Source of the DNA: Candidatus Zixiibacteriota bacterium
GTDB taxonomy: Bacteria > Zixibacteria > MSB-5A5 > GN15 > JACZUZ01
Direction: 5' to 3'
NCBI GenBank assembly: GCA_022563625.1
Contig: JADFNA010000107.1
Location: 1 to 6,310, forward strand
Length of the DNA stretch: 6,310 bases
Below are positions 1 to 6,310 of this stretch, piece by piece. Numbering within the stretch: position 1 is the stretch's first letter; each line of letters begins with the position of its first letter. The translations under genes were made by a program, and so were the position numbers. The notes under the pieces are model-generated. The model saw only the letters and a list, made by a program, of their open reading frames with translations, made no database searches and was not told the origin of the DNA.

Positions 1-77
1 ATGTCCCCCAGGACAAGTATCCGTGAGCGGCCCATGTCGCCGATGATTTCTTTGATTCGATCTCTGGATAGTTTCAT
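1..77 (-). CDS. Heptose-7-phosphate kinase (RfaE1/HldE kinase domain), N-terminal fragment
   Basis: Reading leftward from the ATG at 77-75 there is an open frame of 25 codons to the window edge, beginning MKLSRDRIKEII and ending RILVLGD. This matches the usual start of the PfkB-family D-glycero-beta-D-manno-heptose-7-phosphate kinase: a short amphipathic helix, then the first beta strand with the VLVxGD signature, normally followed by xMLD. The enzyme is cytoplasmic and phosphorylates heptose-7-phosphate on the way to ADP-heptose for lipopolysaccharide core. An AGGA lies directly against the start codon, which is poor Shine-Dalgarno spacing, so the start rests mainly on the protein match. The heptosyltransferase in this window supports the assignment. 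Another PfkB-family sugar kinase remains possible because only 25 residues are visible. Confidence 0.6.
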   Translation of the reverse strand, partial: MKLSRDRIKEIIGDMGRSRILVLGD

Positions 78-116
78 TCCTGACCCATGCGGCTGAATGT
101 TCTCGCCTCGCGCTCT

Positions 117-160
117 TTGCTCCGGGCGCGACAATATATTAAACTGACTGCCCGGAGCAA
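117..160. promoter_or_regulatory. Perfect 11-bp inverted repeat in the divergent promoter region
   Basis: TTGCTCCGGGC at 117-127 is repeated as its exact reverse complement, GCCCGGAGCAA, at 150-160, with an AT-rich 22-nt spacer (128-149). The outer six bases of each arm read TTGCTC on their own strand and can act as a -35-like element. On the minus strand TTGCTC (160-155) is followed after 16 nt by TATATT (138-133), pointing to the kinase gene. On the plus strand TTGCTC (117-122) is followed after 17 nt by TAAACT (140-145), pointing to the DUF3467 gene. It may be an operator overlapping back-to-back promoters. The repeat is seen directly; the promoter reading is inferred. Confidence 0.45.
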
Positions 161-220
161 CTCGCGGGGGTCAGGCGCCCCGGCCGGACGCTCAACTGCA
201 AAATGAATACAAATGAACCT

Positions 221-226
221 GAGGAG
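221..226 (+). promoter_or_regulatory. Ribosome binding site of the DUF3467 gene
   Basis: GAGGAG sits 8 nt before the ATG at 235. This strong Shine-Dalgarno match fixes that start. Confidence 0.8.
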
Positions 227-234
227 ACAGATAC

Positions 235-561
235 ATGAACCAACCCCAAAATCCACAAGCGGGACACCAGCGCATCAATATTGAGCTAGGTGAAAAAGAA
301 GCCGAGGGAATCTATGCGAATCTAGCTATGATCTCGCATTCGGCGACAGAGATAATAATTGATTTTGCGCGTGTTATGCCGGGCGCCGTCAAGAGCCGTG
401 TTCAGGCCCGAATAATTATGACACCGGCCCACGCGAAAATGCTGCACAAAGCGATCGAGGAAAATCTCAAGAAATTTGAAAAACAATTCGGCGAAATCAA
501 AATTCACGGCGAACAACAGGGCAAGACCATCGGATTTCAGACTGCCGGAGACGAGAAGTAG
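235..561 (+). CDS. DUF3467 family protein
   Basis: A 108-residue soluble protein with no signal peptide or membrane segment. The order of conserved blocks fits the DUF3467 family (about 90-110 residues): INIELGEKEAEGIYANLAMI near residues 15-34, then HSATEIIIDFARVMPG (35-50), then ARIIMTPAHAKMLHKAIEEN (58-77), then a helix ending in KFEKQFGEI. The pattern 'few-residue strand, xxEFxxDFxxxxPG, RvimtPxHaKxlxxaLxxn' is characteristic. The family has no established biochemical function that I know of. The start has a good ribosome binding site and an 11-codon open frame (203-238) overlaps it as ATGA. The next gene on the strand begins 132 nt downstream, so co-transcription is possible but unproven. 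Confidence 0.9.
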   Translation: MNQPQNPQAGHQRINIELGEKEAEGIYANLAMISHSATEIIIDFARVMPGAVKSRVQARIIMTPAHAKMLHKAIEENLKKFEKQFGEIKIHGEQQGKTIGFQTAGDEK

Positions 562-693
562 ACGATTAATCGGGCCTTGATTTGCGCATTGGCGGGAAAT
601 ATGACCCGGCTGTTCGGAGTGAGAGTGTCAGGTCACACGCTCGACTTCGTCGATCGCAAGAATTGACACAACAGAGAAAGAATTGAGCTGCCA

Positions 694-1914
694 ATGGGAA
701 GTTTCCGCAGAGGCGGGTCCACCAGGTACTTCATTCTTGTCTCATTCTCAATATCAACACTCTTGGCCGTAGTCCTGTTGATTCTGGGAAGAGGAACAAT
801 TCTCGCAGTTGTACTCTGGGCGGTAATAACGCTCAGTATCGGACTGTTAGAAAGGTTTTTGCGAGCAAAAAATCGTGAAACCGGCTGGCTCTTGAGCCTG
901 GCCATTTTTAGTTTTATCAGCTCCGTACCAGAACTATCCTTGCGTGTCTCCGATTTTCGATACGAGCCACGAGTGCAATATGGCGTTTTACGGCCGAACT
1001 TCTACACCTACTTTATTCCTGACCGTAAATTGTTTTGGAAATACTCTTCTGAAAATCCTGGTGTAAATTCTCTCGGATTTCGCGGTAAAGAACCGACGAC
1101 TCCCAAACCAAAAAGGACAACGCGTGTTTTATATCTGGGAGACTCATGCACGGAACAGGATTTCGCCAGGTTCGTTGACGCCATTCTAAATCGAAAACTA
1201 AACTCTGATAAACTGATATTCGAATCAGTCAAGCTTGCGGTTGCCGGGTTCAGTTCACATCAGGGCGTTGTTATGGCCGAACTTTACGGCCTTACGCTTG
1301 AAGCGGATGCAGCAGTTGTCTATTTTGGGTGGAATGACCACTGGTTGGCGTATCGCCAGACTGACGCCGAAGCGGCCGACAACCGTCTTGGCCATTTCAT
1401 GAATGAAGTCTATCATCATTCGCGCCTGTTGCAATGGATGCGATCAACGCTTAAACCGCGATCGCAGGCGGCAGTCGATACGGCCTTGAACATCGTTCGT
1501 GTCCATCCTGACCAGTATCGTGAAAACCTTCTGAAGATTCATAGAGTTTTCGACGAGTTGAGTGTTCCAGTGATCTTCATAACGGCTCCAACGGCACATT
1601 ATCGCCTTGGCGTCCCTGAACATCTGGTTGAACAAAAACTCGGGGAAAACAAGGATTTGATAACAGCGAGACACAAAGAATACAATCAGATCGTGCGTGA
1701 AGTGACTCAAATCACCGGGGCGCACTTGCTTGATCTCGAATCAGAATTTGATAGTTCGGGACAACTCAAGAGAATATTTATGCGCGACGGGATTCACTTC
1801 ACCGAGGACGGATTGAAACTCGTGGGGCTCAAGCTTTCAGAAATTCTGGCAAGACAGTTTATCGATTCATCACAACACAATCAGCCAGTCGACAAATCCG
1901 ATACACTGCATTAG
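694..1914 (+). CDS. Membrane-anchored SGNH/GDSL-type hydrolase
   Basis: A 406-residue protein. The N-terminus carries three hydrophobic segments (about residues 12-32, 35-52 and 65-80), followed by a linker with NSLGFRGKE (125-133) and an SGNH-fold domain from about residue 143 to 390. All four family blocks are visible: GDS with nucleophile Ser151 (block I), a glycine in VAGFSSHQG (Gly185, block II), GWND with Asn214 (block III), and DGIH with Asp365 and His368 (block V). This is a complete putative catalytic set. SGNH enzymes are esterases, lipases or acyl/acetyl-transferring and deacetylating enzymes. The anchored form with the 'NSxGFR' lead-in is common in envelope polysaccharide contexts, but the substrate cannot be read from sequence. 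The Shine-Dalgarno is weak (GAG near 685). The gene converges on the repeat protein. Confidence 0.88.
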   Translation: MGSFRRGGSTRYFILVSFSISTLLAVVLLILGRGTILAVVLWAVITLSIGLLERFLRAKNRETGWLLSLAIFSFISSVPELSLRVSDFRYEPRVQYGVLRPNFYTYFIPDRKLFWKYSSENPGVNSLGFRGKEPTTPKPKRTTRVLYLGDSCTEQDFARFVDAILNRKLNSDKLIFESVKLAVAGFSSHQGVVMAELYGLTLEADAAVVYFGWNDHWLAYRQTDAEAADNRLGHFMNEVYHHSRLLQWMRSTLKPRSQAAVDTALNIVRVHPDQYRENLLKIHRVFDELSVPVIFITAPTAHYRLGVPEHLVEQKLGENKDLITARHKEYNQIVREVTQITGAHLLDLESEFDSSGQLKRIFMRDGIHFTEDGLKLVGLKLSEILARQFIDSSQHNQPVDKSDTLH

Positions 1915-1956
1915 CGCACACATATTATTTAGAGCCAGATGCTTATTCAAAAGGGA

Positions 1957-1987
1957 GGCGCGATTCAGAGTGGGGCTGAATCGCGCC
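1957..1987. terminator. Bidirectional terminator-like hairpin between convergent genes
   Basis: GGCGCGATTCAG (1957-1968) and CTGAATCGCGCC (1976-1987) form a perfect 12-bp stem with a 7-nt loop, placed between two convergent stop codons (1914 and 2024). On the minus strand the stem is followed by TCCCTTTTG, a modest T run. There is no T run on the plus side. It fits a shared terminator, strongest for the minus-strand gene. Confidence 0.65.
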
Positions 1988-2023
1988 AGAGCGGCGGTCG
2001 GGTATTTACTTTCGCTCTCTCGT

Positions 2024-3997
2024 CTATTTCTTGCTGATTGTTATTCCCCACCTTTGCGGATCACGCGGACGGCTGGCGTTAAAGTCTCTGAATGAATGTG
2101 AGCCGTCAGTTACGAAAATAACCTCATATTCCCCCGGCTCAAGATCAATAGTGACATTCACAAGACGGTTTTTCTTGGCGCCGCCGGCGTGGCGCGTTCG
2201 GCGATAGCGCATTTTCCATACCGTGCGGCCGGTCTCATAGTTTTCGATCCAGCCATAGTCATGCATTCTGCCCCCTGAGCCTTCCCCAAGCGCATAGATT
2301 CGCACAGTAGTCGGCGCGGTCAGCGTAAAACGCTTCGAGACATCTTCGTCATCTCCCAGGCGCGTCAAACTCGCCAGAGATTCTGTTTCCAATTCTTTTT
2401 CATCAAACAGGGTAACGGAGTTCTTGTCAAAATTTTTGCCCACGCCGTATACCGTCAGTCCCCATTTTTTGGGTTCAAACGGTTTGGCGGAATTCCAGCT
2501 TCGATAACTGTGCGACCCATCAGACACATAATACGCGATATATTCGCCGGCCGACAATGTTATTACATTGTCAAATTCCCGGTTCTTGGTGGCTCCGCCG
2601 GCATGTGTTGTATTGTCTTCATCCATCTCCCAGACGGTGTGCATGGTGGCTGTGTTTTCGATCCAGCCGTAATCGGCGAATGCATTAAAGGCAAACTCTC
2701 CCAGACCATGGATGCGCAACTGGGTGTCTTTCTTCAGTCTGAAACCCTGGCTTTCGAAGGCATGGTTGCCGACCCGGTCAATCGCGAGAATCACCGCCTC
2801 CCGTGGATTATATGTAAAGCCAGTCACGTTACTCTTGTCGGCCTTATCTGTGACCATTACGCTGATTCCGTAGCTGAGTGGATCAAACGGCGGCTGCGCA
2901 TTCCATTCGTCATATGAGTGGCTGCCATCGGACATATAATAGACCAGGTAGTTGCCTGCCGGAAGTGTGATTTCTTCCTGCACATCGCGGTTCTTGCGCG
3001 CGCCGCCGGCATAGCGGGTAGACCATTTGTCCATTTCCCAGACACGTTTTCTGGTATCCGCGTCAACAATCCATCCATGATCAACAAAGATTGCGCCGCT
3101 TTGGGAGTACTCGCCGCTGGCGCGGACAATCAGTTTCATCTCACGCGAGAGCGTAAAGCCTTTTTGCAGTCGTTCATCATTACTAACGCGGCGAAAGTCA
3201 ACGACCATGGTTTCACGGGCGCTCTCTTCGGGATCATATGTCGCATATGTGTCACGCTGGGCGCTAACAGTGAAGTACAACTGCCTCAGTTCTCTTGAAC
3301 TCAAACCGTCTCGCGAATAGCTGTTCCAGTTGCGATTATGATCATTATAATCGTCCCAGTCGCGGTCTTTGAGTTTGTCCCGCAGGCGTTCGCGGCGTCT
3401 CTCGCGTTTGCGATCTCGAGATCGATCATCGTCGTCATCATCGAATAAATCATCAAGCTCGTCATCCAGATCATCTAACTCATCTGCGAGTTCATCACCC
3501 AGGTCGCTGAGCAGCTCGCCCAGATCATTCCAAATCTCCGCCCAGTCGTCGGAGTCACCGAAGTTAATAGTACTCCCCCAGAAGCGATCTCCGACATAGT
3601 AATAGGCTTCGTATTTGCCGGCCGGAAGCGAAATTTCGTCTTCAATCTTGCGCAATGAGCTTGAACGTCGAAATCTGTCGGTGTCGCGTTCATCCATCAC
3701 CCAGACAGGCTCGCGCGTCTCGGCATCCAGTATCCAGCCATATGCCTGCAAGTCACCGGCCCCCCAGGGCGCGGACCCGACGGCTGTCAAGATGAGACGG
3801 GTTTCAGCGGACAATTCAAACCCCTGCACAAGCAAATCTCCATTGCGCAGATCGTTGAATTCAACCATTGCAGAACCTGCTTTGGGTTTTGCGGCATCGC
3901 TGTCTTTCCCGCCGTTTTGCTGGGCGGATACGGATGTCGTAAAGGCCAGCAGCGCCATGGACATAACAACGCACAGCGCTTGTCTGTTGCTCAACAT
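2024..3997 (-). CDS. Secreted protein with four tandem repeat domains and a charged Asp/Arg linker
   Basis: A 657-residue protein from the ATG at 3997. Residues 1-25 are a Sec signal peptide (MLSNRQ, hydrophobic core, SVSA then QQ). Four copies of one domain follow, at about 44-145, 263-383, 398-519 and 539-655. Copies 2-4 share DYGWI or DHGWI, then VWxM, then (H/Y)AGGAxKNR, then LxxGxYxxxxxxDGSHSY, then WNxxxPxxPxxWG. Copy 1 is divergent: it keeps YGWI and VWVM but lacks the AGGA and DGSHS motifs. Between copies 1 and 2 is a very acidic stretch (150-190) passing into an Arg/Asp-rich stretch (191-213). Extracytoplasmic location follows from the signal peptide. I do not recognise a named family; a beta-rich, possibly ligand- or metal-binding domain is inferred. 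The frame is open to an ATG at 4123 (699 aa), but the 3997 start has AGAGGA 11 nt upstream and puts the signal peptide at the N-terminus. Confidence 0.85.
   Translation of the reverse strand: MLSNRQALCVVMSMALLAFTTSVSAQQNGGKDSDAAKPKAGSAMVEFNDLRNGDLLVQGFELSAETRLILTAVGSAPWGAGDLQAYGWILDAETREPVWVMDERDTDRFRRSSSLRKIEDEISLPAGKYEAYYYVGDRFWGSTINFGDSDDWAEIWNDLGELLSDLGDELADELDDLDDELDDLFDDDDDDRSRDRKRERRRERLRDKLKDRDWDDYNDHNRNWNSYSRDGLSSRELRQLYFTVSAQRDTYATYDPEESARETMVVDFRRVSNDERLQKGFTLSREMKLIVRASGEYSQSGAIFVDHGWIVDADTRKRVWEMDKWSTRYAGGARKNRDVQEEITLPAGNYLVYYMSDGSHSYDEWNAQPPFDPLSYGISVMVTDKADKSNVTGFTYNPREAVILAIDRVGNHAFESQGFRLKKDTQLRIHGLGEFAFNAFADYGWIENTATMHTVWEMDEDNTTHAGGATKNREFDNVITLSAGEYIAYYVSDGSHSYRSWNSAKPFEPKKWGLTVYGVGKNFDKNSVTLFDEKELETESLASLTRLGDDEDVSKRFTLTAPTTVRIYALGEGSGGRMHDYGWIENYETGRTVWKMRYRRTRHAGGAKKNRLVNVTIDLEPGEYEVIFVTDGSHSFRDFNASRPRDPQRWGITISKK
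3335..3550 (-). repeat. Low-complexity acidic-then-basic coding segment
   Basis: Within the repeat protein this segment encodes mainly Asp, Glu and Leu in a heptad-like 'DELxDLDDELDDL' pattern, a run of six Asp, and then alternating Arg, Asp, Lys and Glu. The DNA shows degenerate GAT/GAC triplet runs (CATCGTCGTCATCATCG on the plus strand near 3426-3442). It is a likely coiled or disordered linker and could change length by slippage. Confidence 0.7.
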
Positions 3998-4172
3998 TTT
4001 CAAGTTAATCCTCTTCGGGGAATTCGTTAGTCTCCTCAGCGCTTTCAATCTACTGCCAATCCGGCGCTTACGGAGGTTGTGTTCAACGTTTGCCGAACCC
4101 GGTCTCTTCTGTGAGTTTTTCATCGGTACTGTGACGATTCTCCAATGTTACGAACTTGTCATGTCTGCTTAC

Positions 4173-4203
4173 CACGTCAAACTAAACGTGTAGACAGGGT
4201 CTA
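4173..4203 (-). other. Tandem small hairpins in the leader
   Basis: TAGAC-AGG-GTCTA (4191-4203) and CACGT-8 nt-ACGTG (4173-4190) abut each other downstream of the candidate switch on the minus strand. Neither has a T run, so they are not ordinary terminators. The second could also be a protein site. Confidence 0.3.
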
Positions 4204-4221
4204 TTTGTGCGGGCATTAGTT

Positions 4222-4314
4222 CTTCGGTTCCCCGAATCCGTTCGAGCGTTTCAAACCCTCTCAACCCCCAACTGGATCAGGGTAAGTCCCCCCGCTCCTT
4301 TGCATTACGGATTC
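4222..4314 (-). ncRNA. Candidate structured leader RNA (riboswitch-like) of the repeat-protein gene
   Basis: Read on the minus strand, GAATCCGT (4314-4307) pairs perfectly with ACGGATTC (4241-4234). It encloses GAGCG (near 4296) pairing with CGCTC (near 4244), inside which lies a G-rich loop (GGGGGGACTTACCC, TTGGGGG, GAGGG). Directly after, TTCGG-GGAA-CCGAA (4236-4223) makes a GNRA-type tetraloop hairpin that shares its first three bases with the outer 8-bp stem. The two structures are mutually exclusive, as in a switch. Position in a roughly 360-nt leader fits cis-regulation. I cannot match it to a known riboswitch class. Confidence 0.35.
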
Positions 4315-4370
4315 ACTTGACAAAGGTTTCGGCTGGCGAAATTTATTTCACTTAATGGGTAACTTGTTCT

Positions 4371-4400
4371 ATTGTAATGGATTAAGGCTAGCCGATCCAA
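4371..4400 (-). promoter_or_regulatory. Candidate sigma-70 promoter for the repeat-protein gene
   Basis: On the minus strand TTGGAT (4400-4395) is followed after 18 nt by TACAAT (4376-4371). The -10 box matches the consensus at five of six positions and the -35 box at three. Transcription would start near 4364 and give a leader of about 360 nt before the ATG at 3997. No experimental support. Confidence 0.3.
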
Positions 4401-4513
4401 CGCCAAATTGTCCCAAACCCGGTGACAGAGACGCATTATTTTCCCCGACAGGCCAAGGCTTGATCGGGGTTGTGTCCCAGGTTACGAAACCGTCCGGCAA
4501 TGAAAGCAGCGGA

Positions 4514-5627
<1,114 letters not shown>

Positions 5628-5631
5628 GCAT

Positions 5632-5664
5632 GGGCTTCGGAGAGAGGGATGCCTGGCGGAGCCC
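5632..5664. other. Stem-loop after the GMC stop
   Basis: GGGCTTCG (5632-5639) pairs with CGGAGCCC (5657-5664), 8 bp with one G-U wobble and a 17-nt loop. It begins 5 nt after the GMC stop. It could be a weak terminator without a T run, or lie in the left end of the IS110 element. Confidence 0.35.
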
Positions 5665-5702
5665 GGGTCAAGCTTAAGGACGGCGACGAGGCGGCTCTCA
5701 CG

Positions 5703-5838
5703 CATCGCAAATACCCGGCACCCGCGCGATGTCTGCTTGTGGTGCAAAGGCAGATGGGGTGGATGGCTCTCGCTCCCGGCATCAAAGTGCCAAAGTGTGG
5801 TTTCCATCAACAACCACGAGCAAGAGGAGCCATCCACC
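5703..5838 (+). ncRNA. Structured non-coding region upstream of IS110 transposase, candidate bridge RNA
   Basis: Consecutive stem-loops occupy nearly the whole stretch. CATCGC (5703-5708) pairs with GCGATG (5726-5731). TCTGCTT (5732-5738) pairs with AGGCAGA (5748-5754, one wobble). GGTGGATGGCTC (5758-5769) pairs with GAGCCATCCACC (5827-5838), enclosing GGCA/TGCC (5778-5791) and GTGGTT/AACCAC (5797-5817). IS110-group elements are known to encode a bridge RNA in the non-coding left end that pairs with donor and target DNA. Location and folding fit, but no guide loops have been verified. IS1111-group elements keep this RNA at the right end, and the subgroup is unknown here. Confidence 0.4.
5824..5829 (+). 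promoter_or_regulatory. Ribosome binding site of the IS110 transposase, inside a stem
   Basis: GAGGAG lies 9 nt before the ATG at 5839. Its last three bases begin the 12-nt arm (5827-5838) that can pair with 5758-5769, so the site and the bases up to the start codon may be masked in the RNA. Confidence 0.7.
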
Positions 5839-6310
5839 ATGAAGGTTAGCACCGTAGGCGTTGATTTGGCCAAGAACGTTTTTCAGGTACACGCCATTGA
5901 TGAGGCGGGAGAGGTCATTGTCCGCAGGGCGCTGCGTCGTCACCGGATGATGCCGTTTTTCAGCAAGCTTGAGCCCTGTCTGATCGGCATGGAGGCATGC
6001 GGTACGAGCCACTTCTGGGCGCGGGAGTTGTCCGCGTTGGGGCACGAGGTCAAGCTGATGCCGCCTGCGTATGTGAAGGCTTACGTCAAGCGCGGCAAGA
6101 CCGATGCCGCCGATGCGGAGGCGATTTGTGAAGCGATCACGCGACCCACGATGAGGTTCGTGGCGATCAAGTCGCGCGACCAGCAATCGGTTCTGGCGCT
6201 GCACCGGACGCGGGATCTGCTGATCCGCCAGCGCACTCAACTGGTGAACATGATCCGCGCCCAGCTGGCCGAGTTCGGCATTGCGCTGGCAAAAGGCATC
6301 GGCCATGTGC
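5839..6310 (+). CDS. IS110-family transposase (DEDD), N-terminal part, runs off the window
   Basis: An open frame of 157 codons without a stop reaches the right edge. It matches the DEDD_Tnp_IS110 RuvC-like domain closely: VGVDLAKNVFQVHAID (6-21) with catalytic Asp9, CLIGMEACGTSHFWAREL (47-64) with Glu52, then MPPAYVKAYVKRGKTDAADA (74-93) with Asp89 and Asp92, RFVAIKSRDQQ (106-116), and LALHRTRDLL (119-128). All four acidic residues are present. Family proteins are about 320-400 residues, so roughly half is seen and the C-terminal Tnp_IS116/IS110/IS902 domain with its catalytic serine lies beyond the window. The start is supported by GAGGAG and by the family N-terminus (MKVxTVGxDLAK). No internal stop or frameshift is visible, so it may be intact and active. 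Confidence 0.94.
   Translation, partial: MKVSTVGVDLAKNVFQVHAIDEAGEVIVRRALRRHRMMPFFSKLEPCLIGMEACGTSHFWARELSALGHEVKLMPPAYVKAYVKRGKTDAADAEAICEAITRPTMRFVAIKSRDQQSVLALHRTRDLLIRQRTQLVNMIRAQLAEFGIALAKGIGHV

Larger units (their letters stand above)
3998..4513. other. Non-coding stretch of about 500 nt between GT9 gene and repeat protein
   Basis: No open frame here has family similarity or a convincing ribosome binding site, apart from the basic 42-codon extension of the repeat protein (3998-4123), which I regard as leader. It holds a minus-strand promoter candidate (4371-4400), nested stems (4222-4314) and two small tandem hairpins (4173-4190, 4191-4203). A further 6-bp hairpin, CCCCGA/TCGGGG (4443-4448 with 4464-4469), lies past the GT9 stop but lacks a T run on the minus side, so it is not a clear terminator. 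Confidence 0.5.
5632..6310 (+). mobile_element. IS110-family insertion sequence, left part
   Basis: Defined by the IS110 transposase and the structured non-coding DNA before it. The left boundary lies somewhere between the GMC stop (5627) and about 5703 and cannot be fixed: IS110 elements generally lack the terminal inverted repeats and target duplications that would mark it. The right end is outside the window. Confidence 0.6.

Noticed and set aside
74..256. Minus-strand 60-codon open frame in the left intergenic region
   Set aside because: It ends in a TGA overlapping the kinase ATG and crosses the inverted repeat and the DUF3467 ribosome binding site; no homology seen.
663..668. TTGACA just upstream of the SGNH hydrolase gene
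   Set aside because: No -10 box at a workable distance before the start codon at 694.
3369..3599. Plus-strand Ser/Arg-rich open frame of 76 codons
   Set aside because: It is the antisense of the Asp/Arg-rich linker of the repeat protein; GAT/GAC codons read backwards give ATC/GTC-type runs whose shifted frame yields Ser and Arg.
3998..4123. 42-codon N-terminal extension of the repeat protein (start at 4123)
   Set aside because: It would bury the signal peptide behind a very basic stretch, and its start has a poorly spaced Shine-Dalgarno. It cannot be fully excluded as a long basic n-region.
4234..4314. Identification of the leader as a c-di-AMP (ydaO) riboswitch
   Set aside because: Only the G-rich 'GGAGCGGGGGGA' part is reminiscent; the conserved 3' core of that class is missing.
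4317..4350. Plus-strand TTGACA with an AT-rich region about 19 nt downstream as a promoter
   Set aside because: The spacing is long, no good -10 box is present, and no plus-strand gene follows.
5782..6306. Minus-strand 174-codon open frame
   Set aside because: Antisense to the IS110 transposase, which matches its family along its whole visible length; long antisense frames are common opposite GC-rich genes.

Overview
The window looks like a fragment of a Gram-negative bacterial genome, probably an environmental or metagenome-derived lineage. Two genes point to lipopolysaccharide inner-core heptose metabolism: the first codons of a PfkB-type heptose-7-phosphate kinase at the left edge, and a GT9 heptosyltransferase at 4514-5425. 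A Sec-exported repeat protein and a membrane-anchored SGNH hydrolase also fit a diderm cell. The style of the left part (DUF3467, the tandem 'DYGWI..VW.M..HAGGA.KNR..SDGSHSY' domains) reminds me of FCB-group or candidate-phylum genomes. The right part (GMC oxidoreductase tail, IS110 transposase) looks more proteobacterial. Both taxonomic impressions are from memory, not from a search.

Layout. Positions 1-77 (minus) hold the start of the heptose kinase, leaving the window to the left. Positions 78-234 are a divergent regulatory region with a perfect 11-bp inverted repeat. Positions 235-561 (plus) encode a DUF3467 protein and 694-1914 (plus) a three-TM SGNH/GDSL-type hydrolase. Positions 1957-1987 form a 12-bp perfect hairpin between convergent genes. 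Positions 2024-3997 (minus) encode a 657-aa secreted protein with four copies of one domain and a highly charged Asp/Arg linker. Positions 3998-4513 contain no convincing gene but on the minus strand hold a candidate promoter and a long, structured leader for the secreted protein.

The right third is disturbed. The heptosyltransferase (4514-5425, minus) lacks roughly its first 75 residues. At the point where its homology stops (about 5370-5395), the C-terminal fragment of a GMC oxidoreductase begins on the other strand (to 5627). Two unrelated genes are thus both missing their 5' ends at one junction, through a real rearrangement or an assembly chimera. Downstream lies an IS110-family element: about 210 nt of non-coding DNA forming a chain of stem-loops, then a transposase from 5839 that runs off the window with its D-E-D-D residues intact.

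The best candidates for something undescribed are the structured leader upstream of the repeat protein, the repeat protein itself, and the structured region before the IS110 transposase, which may encode a bridge RNA.
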